Part shown: positions 15,424 through 22,786 of the stretch, one piece after another
Numbering within the stretch: the stretch's first letter is position 1
Layout of the letters: the number at the start of each line of letters is the position of its first letter
NCBI GenBank assembly: GCA_019119975.1
Contig: DWVZ01000002.1
Coordinates: 1-32,224, forward strand
Length of the DNA stretch: 32,224 nucleotides
Reading direction: 5' to 3'
DNA from: Candidatus Blautia merdavium
Lineage (GTDB): Bacteria > Bacillota > Clostridia > Lachnospirales > Lachnospiraceae
Notes under the pieces: generated by a model
What the model saw: the letters and a program-made list of their open reading frames with translations, nothing else
Database searches by the model: none
Told to the model about the DNA's origin: nothing
Translations under genes and position numbers: made by a program

Positions 15424-16452
15424 ATGTGTGATTGGAAAGGACAGATAAGACAAAAAGGTGCGGGCGTCCTGTTTTGCTTTGTTATAGCCGTGCCAGCCTG
15501 GCTGCTGGGAAAATGGCAGCCTGTGATAGGCGGACCTGTATTTGCCATTTTGATAGGAATGATTCTGGCATTTGCGGTTAAAGACGGGGAGATCCTTCAG
15601 CCAGGAATCAAGTATACATCCAAGAAAATCCTGCAGTATGCCGTGATCCTGTTGGGATTCGGCATGAATCTGACCGATATCCTGGCAAAGGGAAGGCAGT
15701 CTCTTCCTATCATACTCAGCACCATTACCGTATCGCTGGTCATTGCTTTTTTTCTTTTTAAAGTGATGAAGATAGATGGAAAAATTTCCATTTTGGTGGG
15801 TGTGGGCTCCAGTATCTGCGGCGGCTCTGCCATTGCGGCGACCGCACCTGTGATAGACGCGGATGATGAAGAGATTGCACAGGCGATTTCTGTGATTTTC
15901 TTATTTAATGTGATTGCTGCCCTGGTCTTTCCTTCTTTGGGCAGTCTGTTGGGGCTGGATAATGAGGGGTTCGGCTTATTTGCAGGGACAGCGATCAATG
16001 ATACTTCTTCTGTGACTGCTGCAGCAGCTGCCTGGGATGGCATACATGGAAGCCATACGCTGGAAGCAGCAACGATCGTGAAACTGACAAGGACGTTGGC
16101 GATCATTCCGATCACCCTTACACTGGCAGTGTGGCAGATGAAAAAGGCGAGAAAAAGGGGGCTTGCGGCAGGCGGCAGTTTTGCGTTTAAAAAGATTTTT
16201 CCATTTTTTATCCTTTTTTTCGTACTGGCATCCATCCTTACGACTGTTTTTGCCCTGCCTTCTGCAGTGACCGGTCCCATGAAAGAAATCAGTAAATTTT
16301 TGATAGTCATGGCAATGGCTGCTATAGGATTTCATACCAATCTTGTAAAATTGGTAAGAACGGGAGGCAAACCGATTTTTATGGGATTTTGCTGTTGGAT
16401 CGGCATCGCCGGCGTCAGTCTAGCCATGCAGCGGATTCTGGGAATCTGGTAG
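15424..16452 (+). CDS. YeiH/UPF0324-family membrane transporter (putative sulfate exporter family)
   Basis: A 342-residue, highly hydrophobic protein with roughly ten membrane segments. Family landmarks include VILLGFGMNLTDIL, VGVGSSICGGSAIAATAPVI, FAGTAINDTSSVTAAAAAW and the final IGFHTNLVKL. The family (UPF0324, YeiH) is named putative sulfate exporter, but substrates are poorly established. The start is ATG 15424 with AGGGAG at 15411-15416; the in-frame TTG at 15388 has no RBS. No LysR regulator lies beside it. A possible extended -10 TGGTATATT is seen about 65 bases upstream, but without a clear -35. Confidence 0.9.
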   Translation: MCDWKGQIRQKGAGVLFCFVIAVPAWLLGKWQPVIGGPVFAILIGMILAFAVKDGEILQPGIKYTSKKILQYAVILLGFGMNLTDILAKGRQSLPIILSTITVSLVIAFFLFKVMKIDGKISILVGVGSSICGGSAIAATAPVIDADDEEIAQAISVIFLFNVIAALVFPSLGSLLGLDNEGFGLFAGTAINDTSSVTAAAAAWDGIHGSHTLEAATIVKLTRTLAIIPITLTLAVWQMKKARKRGLAAGGSFAFKKIFPFFILFFVLASILTTVFALPSAVTGPMKEISKFLIVMAMAAIGFHTNLVKLVRTGGKPIFMGFCCWIGIAGVSLAMQRILGIW

Positions 16453-16487
16453 CCGCGGATGCATACAGGAAAAGTGAGAGAAAGTTA

Positions 16488-16511
16488 CAGTTCAGCCGGA
16501 AGGCTGAACTG
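16488..16511 (+). terminator. Stem-loop after the YeiH gene (weak terminator candidate)
   Basis: A perfect 10-bp stem, CAGTTCAGCC (16488-16497) with GGCTGAACTG (16502-16511), closed by a GGAA tetraloop. No T-tract follows, so it may stabilise the 3' end rather than terminate. Confidence 0.5.
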
Positions 16512-16544
16512 CAGCCAGAAAAACCCAGAAATCCGAAAAATCTA

Positions 16545-16573
16545 TTGACGGATATTAAAAAATATGATATAAA
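16545..16573 (+). promoter_or_regulatory. Promoter of the T-box/trpB2 transcript
   Basis: TTGACG (16545-16550) and TATAAA (16568-16573), 17-bp spacer, with TGA just before the -10 (extended -10). Transcription would start near 16580, right before T-box stem I. Confidence 0.85.
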
Positions 16574-16579
16574 AATTTA

Positions 16580-16870
16580 TTATAGTAAACCGTTGAAGAA
16601 GAGTAAGTACCCTTTAAAAGAAACGGAAAAGTTTTGAAGTGCGGATCCAGAGAGCTGCGGAAGGTGGAAATGCAGTGCCGGCTGTAAAGGGGAATGGGCT
16701 TCGGAGGGCGAGCAGAATGGAAGTATGTGAGACGGAGAGAGTACTTCGTTATCAAACTTTGCATATGAAGTATGCGATGAGAGGATATGAAAATATCAAT
16801 CAGGGTGGCACCGCAGGAAAGAATCTCCTGTCCCTTTAAACCATGGGTTTAGTGGGGCAGGTTTTTTTAT
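16580..16870 (+). ncRNA. T-box riboswitch, tryptophan specifier
   Basis: Stem I begins GAAGAAGAGTAAGTACCC. Lower helices pair GAAG (16595-16598) with CTTC (16699-16702), and CCCTTTA (16610-16616) with TAAAGGG (16685-16691). The specifier loop has the AGTA (16606-16609) and GAA (16692-16694) loop-E strands, directly followed by TGG at 16695-16697, the Trp codon. The distal part has AGAGAGCTG and GGTGGAAA. The T-box AGGGTGGCACCGC is at 16802-16814; its UGGC pairs with a tRNA ending GCCA, which fits the G73 of bacterial tRNA-Trp. Antiterminator pairs CAGGA (16814-16818) with TCCTG (16826-16830). Uncharged tRNA-Trp should favour read-through into trpB2. Confidence 0.93.
16827..16868 (+). terminator. 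T-box-controlled terminator
   Basis: CCTGTCCC (16827-16834) pairs with GGGGCAGG (16854-16861), continued by TTTAAACC with GGTTTAG around a 3-nt loop, then seven T (16862-16868). It overlaps the antiterminator sequence, so the two folds are exclusive. Confidence 0.92.
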
Positions 16871-16960
16871 GCGGCAGAACAGGGGACAGACAGGTCCCGG
16901 ATACGGGGACAGAACTGTATCTGCTGAAAAAGAACAGCAGCGGTGAAGAAAGGAGAAAAT

Positions 16961-18352
16961 ATGGCTGAGAAAAAAACAATCCCTTATAAGATTTATTTGG
17001 AAGAAAGTGAGATGCCTAGGCAATGGTATAATGTAAGGTCTGATATGAAAAACAAACCAGCGCCTCTTTTAAATCCACAGACTTTAGAGCCTATGACAGA
17101 GGAAGAGTTAGGTCAGGTCTTCTGTGAAGAATTAGTAAAACAGGAGCTGGACAATGACACACCGTATATTGACATTCCGGACGAGATCAGGAATTTCTAT
17201 AAAATGTACCGTCCGTCTCCTCTGGTCAGAGCCTACTGCCTGGAAGAAAAGCTTCAGACTCCGGCGAAGATCTATTATAAATTTGAAGGAAACAATACCA
17301 GCGGAAGCCACAAATTAAACTCTGCTATCGCGCAGGCTTATTATGCAAAGAAGCAGGGATTAAAAGGTGTGACCACAGAGACCGGCGCTGGTCAGTGGGG
17401 AACTGCACTTTCCATGGCGTGCGCTTACCTGGGGCTGGACTGTCAGGTATATATGGTAAAATGTTCCTATGAGCAGAAACCCTTCCGCAGGGAAGTTATG
17501 AGAACCTACGGTGCTTCTGTGACACCGTCACCGTCAGATACCACAGAGATCGGAAGGAAGATTCTGGCAGAACACCCGGGAACCAGCGGAAGCCTTGGCT
17601 GTGCCATCTCTGAAGCAGTAGAAATGGCAACACGCCAGGATGGATACCGTTATGTGCTGGGAAGCGTACTGAACCAGGTACTGCTCCATCAGACTGTGAT
17701 CGGTCTGGAAACCAAGACTGCTCTGGATAAATATGGAATTGTTCCGGATATGATTATCGGCTGTGCCGGAGGCGGATCCAACCTGGGCGGACTGATTTCT
17801 CCTTTCGTAGGTGAGAAATTAAGAGGGGAAAAAGATTATCAGATCATTGCGGTAGAGCCGGCATCCTGTCCAAGCTTTACAAGAGGGAAGTTTGCTTATG
17901 ATTATTGTGATACCGGAATGGTGACACCTCTGCAGAAGATGTATACGTTAGGCAGCGGCTTCATCCCGTCTGCCAACCACGCAGGAGGACTCCGTTACCA
18001 TGGTATGAGTTCCATTTTATCCCAGCTTTACCATGACGGTCTGATGGAGGCGCGTTCTGTGGAACAGACTGCTGTGTTTGAAGCTGCAGAGCAGTTTGCG
18101 AGAATCGAAGGAATCCTTCCCGCTCCCGAAAGTGCCCATGCCATCCGGGTAGCTTTGGATGAAGCTATGAAATGTAAGGAAACAGGAGAAGAAAAGACGA
18201 TTGTCTTCGGTCTGACAGGAACCGGCTATTTCGATATGGTGGCATATGAGAGATTCAATAATGGAGAAATGACAGATTATATTCCTACAGACAAGGATCT
18301 GGAAGCCGGATTTGCAGGAATCCCCAAAGTTCCAGGGAATGAAACAATCTGA
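16961..18352 (+). CDS. trpB2: TrpB2-type tryptophan synthase beta-like PLP enzyme (TIGR01415 family)
   Basis: A 463-residue fold-type II PLP enzyme. The PLP lysine is K118 in NTSGSHKLNSA; the GAGQWG substrate loop and the glycine-rich phosphate loop GCAGGGSNLGG are intact. The longer N-terminus (EMPRQWYNVRSDM, PAPLLNP) and length mark the TrpB2/TrpB-related group rather than canonical TrpB (~400 residues). TrpB2 enzymes condense indole and serine to tryptophan, often without TrpA. No trpA lies next to it. The start is ATG 16961 after AAAGGAG (16949-16955); GTG 16943 precedes that RBS. The Trp T-box upstream strongly supports a role in tryptophan supply, probably indole salvage. Confidence 0.93.
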   Translation: MAEKKTIPYKIYLEESEMPRQWYNVRSDMKNKPAPLLNPQTLEPMTEEELGQVFCEELVKQELDNDTPYIDIPDEIRNFYKMYRPSPLVRAYCLEEKLQTPAKIYYKFEGNNTSGSHKLNSAIAQAYYAKKQGLKGVTTETGAGQWGTALSMACAYLGLDCQVYMVKCSYEQKPFRREVMRTYGASVTPSPSDTTEIGRKILAEHPGTSGSLGCAISEAVEMATRQDGYRYVLGSVLNQVLLHQTVIGLETKTALDKYGIVPDMIIGCAGGGSNLGGLISPFVGEKLRGEKDYQIIAVEPASCPSFTRGKFAYDYCDTGMVTPLQKMYTLGSGFIPSANHAGGLRYHGMSSILSQLYHDGLMEARSVEQTAVFEAAEQFARIEGILPAPESAHAIRVALDEAMKCKETGEEKTIVFGLTGTGYFDMVAYERFNNGEMTDYIPTDKDLEAGFAGIPKVPGNETI

Positions 18353-18453
18353 GAACTCCGATAAAAGAATTTCTAACTGAAAATGAGAACTTAAATAAAA
18401 GGGTTTCTAAACTAAAAACAAGAACTCCGATAAAAAATCTTTAAACGGAACAG
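18353..18453. repeat. Three imperfect tandem repeats of about 34 bp after trpB2
   Basis: Units start with GAACTCCGATAAAA (18353), GAACTTAAATAAAA (18387) and GAACTCCGATAAAA (18422), each followed by a related TTTCTAA(A)CT-like stretch. The spacing is 34 and 35 bp. The first unit begins directly after the trpB2 stop codon. No coding or structural role is evident. Confidence 0.65.
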
Positions 18454-18479
18454 CGAAAACAGAGAAGAAAAGAGGACGA

Positions 18480-18541
18480 GAGCACAGAGGCTGCGGTCTG
18501 ACTGAAAGAGCAGACAGAGTTTCATGTGCTCAGTCCTTTTT
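18480..18541 (+). terminator. Possible structured terminator after trpB2
   Basis: GAGCACA (18480-18486) pairs with TGTGCTC (18525-18531), enclosing a second stem GTCTG/CAGAC, and five T follow after a 5-nt gap (18537-18541). The interrupted stem and gap before the T-run make this moderate evidence only. Confidence 0.5.
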
Positions 18542-18589
18542 GCGTATTTAGAAAAGCAGCGCTGTCAGACAGGAAAGCAAGAAGGGATT

Positions 18590-19795
18590 TTAGGAAAAAT
18601 CTTTTATGCCGTACATCTCACGGTATTGACGCAGCGTAAAACCAGTTTCTTTTTTGAATTCTTTTCCCAGGTGGCTTTGCGAAGAGAAGCTCAGGGATTC
18701 AGCGATAGTAATATAGGAATCCTGCGTATGGATCAGAAGGTTTTTTGCCAGCCGGATTTTTTCCTGCAGGATGAAATTTTTCATGGAAATCCCCTCGTAT
18801 TGTTTGAAACATTCAGACAGATAATTGGCATTCATCCCAAGCTCCCTGGCAATATCCCGGATACAGAGCTTTTCATGCAGATGAGAAAAGATATAATCTT
18901 TGCACTGGCGGACCAGGGGATTTTTCCGCATTTTAACTTTTCCCTCCCGGTAATCCTTCAGTTCTCTTACCATGTGTGCATAATGCAGTTCACAGTTACA
19001 GATCAGCCCTTCAAGGTGCTCTTCCTGCTGTTCCTCTTCAATCTGGCGGACATAATCGTGGCTGAGTGTGCAGGCGATTTCCGGTACTACGCCGCCGCGG
19101 ACAGCGGCACGGCTGGCGAGGGCGACGGTCATGATCCCGAGATTCTTTTGGCTGCGCAGCTTGTCGGGAGCAAGAGGATCAGGATCCGGGAAACTTTTTC
19201 GCATCCACAGCTGTTTCAGCTTTTGCTCCTCCCCGTTTTCGATGCTTTCCAATTCACGAAGTTCTTCATCGAAAGGATTTTCTATAGTTTCTGTGTCAGC
19301 CGAAAGAAAATGAAAATCAGAGAACTGATGGAGGACCTCCTGGGCAGCGTGCTCCCGGATGCAGTTAAAAGAGATAAGCTTTTGGACGGTACAGGGCGTT
19401 TGGCGAAAAAGGTTATAACACAGCAATACGTCTTTTATGAAAAGCGAAAATTCGCAGCCGGATACAGAAAGAAGCCATCTTTTAGGCAGGGGATTGGTAT
19501 CCACATTTAGTTTTAAAAATACGGGGGTATAAAATTTTACAGGACCGATCAGGAAAATGGCATCCGGAGTTTCCACAGAGGCATAAACGATCTCACTGTT
19601 CAGTGAGATGACCGCCGGTATTTCCGGCGTGCACATGGAAAGCAGCTGCTGCGCTACATCAGGGGTACAGACAGTACGGTCCCGAAAATCCGGACGTCCG
19701 CAGAATTCTTCCAGGATGCGGGTGTCTTTTCCGTATTTGCGTATTAAAGTGTGCAGGTGGCAGGAAATGTGACGCATAAGATAGTCGATGTTCAT
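18590..19795 (-). CDS. AraC-family transcriptional regulator (large, with N-terminal sensing region)
   Basis: A 401-residue protein. The C-terminal ~105 residues form the double-HTH AraC domain (DYIFSHLHEKLCIRDIAREL, ANYLSECFKQYEG, SYITIAESLSFSSQSHLGKEFKKETG in parts). The N-terminal ~280 residues have no recognised fold and may bind a ligand. Start choice: ATG (19793-19795) has AAGGAG about 7 nt upstream on the minus strand; a further in-frame ATG 51 bases earlier lacks one. It is convergent with trpB2 and divergent from the two-component genes. The target is unknown. Confidence 0.88.
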   Translation of the reverse strand: MNIDYLMRHISCHLHTLIRKYGKDTRILEEFCGRPDFRDRTVCTPDVAQQLLSMCTPEIPAVISLNSEIVYASVETPDAIFLIGPVKFYTPVFLKLNVDTNPLPKRWLLSVSGCEFSLFIKDVLLCYNLFRQTPCTVQKLISFNCIREHAAQEVLHQFSDFHFLSADTETIENPFDEELRELESIENGEEQKLKQLWMRKSFPDPDPLAPDKLRSQKNLGIMTVALASRAAVRGGVVPEIACTLSHDYVRQIEEEQQEEHLEGLICNCELHYAHMVRELKDYREGKVKMRKNPLVRQCKDYIFSHLHEKLCIRDIARELGMNANYLSECFKQYEGISMKNFILQEKIRLAKNLLIHTQDSYITIAESLSFSSQSHLGKEFKKETGFTLRQYREMYGIKDFS

Positions 19796-19873
19796 GGGAG
19801 GTCTCCTTTGCTGTAAACTGCTGAATGTTTCACAAAAATTATACATACAGCATTATTGTACCAAGCCGCTAGC

Positions 19874-19914
19874 GCGGCGGCTAGCCCTAAGTACACGAAA
19901 CCGCCGCTTTTTTT
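19874..19914 (+). terminator. Terminator-like hairpin with no upstream gene
   Basis: GCGGCGG (19874-19880) pairs with CCGCCGC (19901-19907), all G-C, and seven T follow (19908-19914). No plus-strand gene lies upstream, since the AraC gene points away. It may end a small RNA or be a relic of an inserted element. Confidence 0.6.
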
Positions 19915-20040
19915 CAAAAAAGCAGCAGTTTTTGAATACATGTTGTATGGCTGAATTACCTCTGACTCACAACCGCATAACATCAAGAACGGCTATACTT
20001 AGTTTGCCATAGATCTTCAAACCCAACAACTACATATTCC

Positions 20041-20069
20041 TTGCGGGAAGAAAGAGAAAAGTTTATAAT
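20041..20069 (+). promoter_or_regulatory. Promoter of the two-component operon
   Basis: TTGCGG (20041-20046) and a perfect TATAAT (20064-20069) are spaced by 17 bp; the expected start is near 20076, about 40 bases before the first gene. Confidence 0.78.
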
Positions 20070-20102
20070 GAAGGACAGAGTAACAAGAGATGAAAGAAAA
20101 AG

Positions 20103-20122
20103 GGAATGGTAAGGAATGGTAA
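20103..20122 (+). repeat. Exact 10-bp tandem duplication at the response-regulator start codon
   Basis: GGAATGGTAA occurs twice in tandem (20103-20112 and 20113-20122). Each copy contains an ATG; the first (20106) is out of frame with the gene and the second (20116) is the start. Gain or loss of one copy would alter the RBS-to-start distance. Confidence 0.75.
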
Positions 20123-20793
20123 ACAAAATTTTATTGCTGGAGGATGATGAAAGCCTGAACAGAGGAATTTCCCTGAGATTGGAAAAAGAGGGTTATCAAG
20201 TCTATTCTGCATTCTGTATACAGGAGGCAGAGCAGATCATGAAGAAAGAGGAAATCTGGCTGCTGATCAGCGACATCACTCTTCCTGATGGGAACGGAAT
20301 GGAGTTTGGAAGAAAAGTGCGGAAAACCAGCAGCGCTTATATTATTTATCTTTCTGTGCTGGACCAGGAGGTGGATATTGTAAATGGTTATGATTCAGGA
20401 GGGGATGATTATATTACAAAGCCTTTCAGCCTTCTGGTGCTACTTTCCAAGGTCAATGCCCTGAAGCGGAGGGGCAGGGGAGGAGATGGGCAGATCCTGG
20501 CTTCCGGAGATCTTGAGGTGCACTGCAGTACTATGCAGGTATATAAAAATCAGGAACCTCTGCTCTTAAGCAAAAAGGAACTGCAGCTGCTGGTGTTTTT
20601 TCTGGAGAATGCCAGACAGATTGTCACCAAAGAGCAGATCCTGGCAAAGGTCTGGGACGCAGAAGGACAGTTTGTAGACGAAAATACCGTTACCGTGACG
20701 ATCAGCAGATTAAAAAGCAAATTAAAGACAAATGTCATATCTAATATAAGAGGGCTGGGATATCTATGGACAGAAACAGCAGTAAGAAAATAA
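20116..20793 (+). CDS. OmpR/PhoB-family response regulator
   Basis: A 225-residue two-domain regulator. The receiver has the acidic pair D10-D11 (LLLEDDES), phospho-acceptor D53 (LLISDITLPDG) and the conserved Lys in YITKPF. The C-terminal winged helix (about 125-225) contains LLLSKKELQLLVFFLENARQ in part and DENTVTVTISRLKSKL. It overlaps the sensor kinase by 28 nt, so the two are coupled. The short, loop-poor partner kinase resembles BceS-type sensors, so cell-envelope stress control is possible but unproven. No transporter is directly adjacent on this strand. Confidence 0.94.
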   Translation: MVNKILLLEDDESLNRGISLRLEKEGYQVYSAFCIQEAEQIMKKEEIWLLISDITLPDGNGMEFGRKVRKTSSAYIIYLSVLDQEVDIVNGYDSGGDDYITKPFSLLVLLSKVNALKRRGRGGDGQILASGDLEVHCSTMQVYKNQEPLLLSKKELQLLVFFLENARQIVTKEQILAKVWDAEGQFVDENTVTVTISRLKSKLKTNVISNIRGLGYLWTETAVRK

Positions 20794-22034
20794 AACGGAC
20801 GGCAGCCGCTGCAATCCTGGTTCTGGTCTGTATGCTCCTTCCATTCGCAGTCTATCTGCATCTGAGGGGCGTTCAGCGGGACCGGGAAAATGCCCTGCTT
20901 TTTCTGGAGTATCCCAAGATGGGAGAGGACTGGCTGAGGATACGGGAAAAAGAGGACTCTCTGTCACAGTCTCCCAAGAACATTCGGGAAGAGGCAGAGC
21001 GGATCCGGGAAAAGTACGGCTATACCTTTTGGAAGATTCGGGAAAACCGGGAAATTCTGCTGGTACTGGCAGCGGAGGCGGGCATAGCTGTGCTCTTTTT
21101 GGGAATTTTTGTAAACAGGCGCCGGAAGGAGAAAAAAGAGGAAGAGCAAAGGCAGAAGCAGGCGGCAGAGCAGATCAGCGAGCTGCTGCAGCAGGCTGCC
21201 TGGAGAGAAAGGAAGGGGGAGAAGCCTCAGGACCCAAGAGAAGCAGTCTCCAAAGCAGACCAGTATCTGCCCCAGATCTGGGACAGTATCCAGGAGGGAA
21301 TCCGGCAGGTCAGGATTTCTTTTGAAAGGATGGAGGAGCAGATGGAGAAAGAAGAGGCAGACACCAAGGCTTTTATCACCAATATGTCCCATCAGCTGAA
21401 GACGCCTCTTGCAGGGCTGAATCTCTGCCTGGAAATGCTGGAAGAGGAAGAGATTTCACAGGAAGAGCAGAAAGAATTTACCCACAGGGCAAAAGAAGAA
21501 ACGGAAAATCTCCAGAGGCTTTTAGACGCGCTGGTGAACGTATCCAGACTGGAAGAACATATGATCGTTCTCAGGCAGGAACCCAGGGATCTGAAAGCCA
21601 CGGTCATAGAGTCCGTCAATGTGGTACTTGCCAAAGCGCTGGAGAAAAAAATAGAAATCTCTGCACAGATCACATCCTGCATGGTCAGCCATGATTTCCG
21701 CTGGACCCAGGAGGCACTGGTCAATGTCCTGGATAATGCGGTCAAGTATTCGGAGTGCGGAAAGACGGTGGAGATCCGTATGAAAAAGCTGACTTCGTAT
21801 GTGCTTCTTGAGATCCTGGATCAGGGCATGGGGATTGAAGCAAAAGAACGGCATAAGGTATTTCAGCGGTTCTACCGAGGGCAGAGGGCAAAAGAGCTGC
21901 AGCGGGACGGCGCCGGCGTGGGACTTTACTTGTCCCGCCAGATTCTGGAACAGCAGGGCGGCACCATCAGCGTGAGAGGTCGGGCGGATGGTCCGGGAAG
22001 CTGCTTTCAGATAACCCTTCCCCTTTTTTGGTAA
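20766..22034 (+). CDS. Sensor histidine kinase
   Basis: A 422-residue membrane kinase. Two membrane segments (about 12-31 and 97-115) flank a small extracytoplasmic loop of about 65 residues. A charged coiled-coil-prone linker (about 120-200) leads to HisKA with H209 in NMSHQLKTPLAG, then the ATPase domain with N-box NVLDNAVKYS, G1 DQGMGIEAKE, and G2 GAGVGLYLSRQ. No HAMP or PAS domain is evident. The start ATG 20766 lies inside the response regulator. The operon ends with the terminator at 22071-22131. Confidence 0.94.
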   Translation: MDRNSSKKIKRTAAAAILVLVCMLLPFAVYLHLRGVQRDRENALLFLEYPKMGEDWLRIREKEDSLSQSPKNIREEAERIREKYGYTFWKIRENREILLVLAAEAGIAVLFLGIFVNRRRKEKKEEEQRQKQAAEQISELLQQAAWRERKGEKPQDPREAVSKADQYLPQIWDSIQEGIRQVRISFERMEEQMEKEEADTKAFITNMSHQLKTPLAGLNLCLEMLEEEEISQEEQKEFTHRAKEETENLQRLLDALVNVSRLEEHMIVLRQEPRDLKATVIESVNVVLAKALEKKIEISAQITSCMVSHDFRWTQEALVNVLDNAVKYSECGKTVEIRMKKLTSYVLLEILDQGMGIEAKERHKVFQRFYRGQRAKELQRDGAGVGLYLSRQILEQQGGTISVRGRADGPGSCFQITLPLFW

Positions 22035-22070
22035 AAGGATCCGTGACAGCATCTGGCAGCAGGAAAAGGA

Positions 22071-22131
22071 AAAAGATGCGCCAAAAGCAGCTTTGCCTGA
22101 AAAGGGCAGGTTTGCTTTTGGCGCATCTTTT
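22071..22131. terminator. Bidirectional terminator between sensor kinase and ABC permease
   Basis: A 19-bp perfect stem, AAAAGATGCGCCAAAAGCA (22071-22089) with its complement at 22113-22131, and a loop with a small TGCC/GGCA inner hairpin. A/T runs at both stem ends suit termination in both directions; the flanking genes are convergent. Confidence 0.92.
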
Positions 22132-22141
22132 AGAGATGTGT

Positions 22142-22786
22142 CTATTTTCTGCTGGAAAATTTTTTTAATGATATCAGGTAGCAGACAACCGTCACCAGGG
22201 CTGCGGCAGCAGCCAGCAGCAGGAGCAGGAACGGTGTCTTAAGGGTGAAAAGTACTGTAAAATCAATGCCTGCAAGGGTTATTGCAAAATAACCAAGGAT
22301 TACCACTGCGATGATCAGCATATAGATGATGGCAGTTACATTTAAATCGCCCAGATAGGCGGCAAGGAGATTTACTGCGGTAAATAGGATGCCGAACATC
22401 CAGGAAACCAGGAGAAGCAGGAAATAGTCTGTCAGGGAAAACTGCCGGTAGAGGCAGTAGTGCACCACACAGTACAGCAGCATCAGTGCAAGATCCTCCC
22501 CATGAGACAGCAGGGCAGACAGATAACGGGAAAGGACCAGCTCTCTGGAAGAGAAGGGGAGGAGCACAGAATGCACCGCTCCTTTGTAATTAATATCCAT
22601 CTCTTTCATGGTAGTAGGCATTCCGGACATGGACAGCGGCGTGACGCAAAACAGATAAGTGAAAACGCTGAACTGCCCCTTGATCACCAGCAGAAAGACA
22701 AAAAAGACGATGATCTCTGTAATCCAGGTGGATTTGGAAGATCTCCGGTAATAAGTAAACAAATCTCTGTAAATCAACCCTGTCAT
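22142..22786 (-). CDS. ABC-2 type transporter membrane protein
   Basis: A 214-residue protein with about six hydrophobic segments and a cytoplasmic N-terminus (MTGLIYRDLFTYYRRSSKS). It overlaps the ABC ATPase gene by 4 nt (ATGA at 22786-22783, read on the minus strand), so it is the permease of that system. The size and GntR-ABC-permease order match YtrA/BcrAB-like export operons of Firmicutes, which often respond to cell-wall antibiotics. The substrate cannot be read from sequence. Confidence 0.85.
   Translation of the reverse strand: MTGLIYRDLFTYYRRSSKSTWITEIIVFFVFLLVIKGQFSVFTYLFCVTPLSMSGMPTTMKEMDINYKGAVHSVLLPFSSRELVLSRYLSALLSHGEDLALMLLYCVVHYCLYRQFSLTDYFLLLLVSWMFGILFTAVNLLAAYLGDLNVTAIIYMLIIAVVILGYFAITLAGIDFTVLFTLKTPFLLLLLAAAAALVTVVCYLISLKKFSSRK

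Larger units (their letters stand above)
19796..20115. other. 320-bp gap between AraC gene and response regulator
   Basis: No gene is supported. The left half holds a GC-rich inverted-repeat block, AGCCGC (19864-19869) with GCGGCT in the following bases, and the terminator-like hairpin listed separately at 19874-19914. The right half holds the response-regulator promoter (20041-20069). The GC-rich block stands out sharply from the AT-rich flanks. It is not a tRNA and shows no credible reading frame. Confidence 0.5.

Noticed and set aside
15597-16310. 237-codon minus-strand open frame in the YeiH gene
   Set aside because: It is the reverse complement of a membrane protein gene, which commonly leaves long antisense frames; no start signals are present.
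16488-16511. Full rho-independent terminator after the YeiH gene
   Set aside because: The stem is perfect but no T-tract follows, so only a weak stem-loop call is made.
18353-18453. CRISPR-like array
   Set aside because: Three imperfect repeats lie head to tail without unique spacers and no cas genes are present; classified as tandem repeats instead.
18524-19510. 328-codon plus-strand open frame opposite the AraC gene
   Set aside because: It is antisense to a clear AraC regulator with good motifs and RBS; its translation shows no recognisable family and no RBS-supported start.
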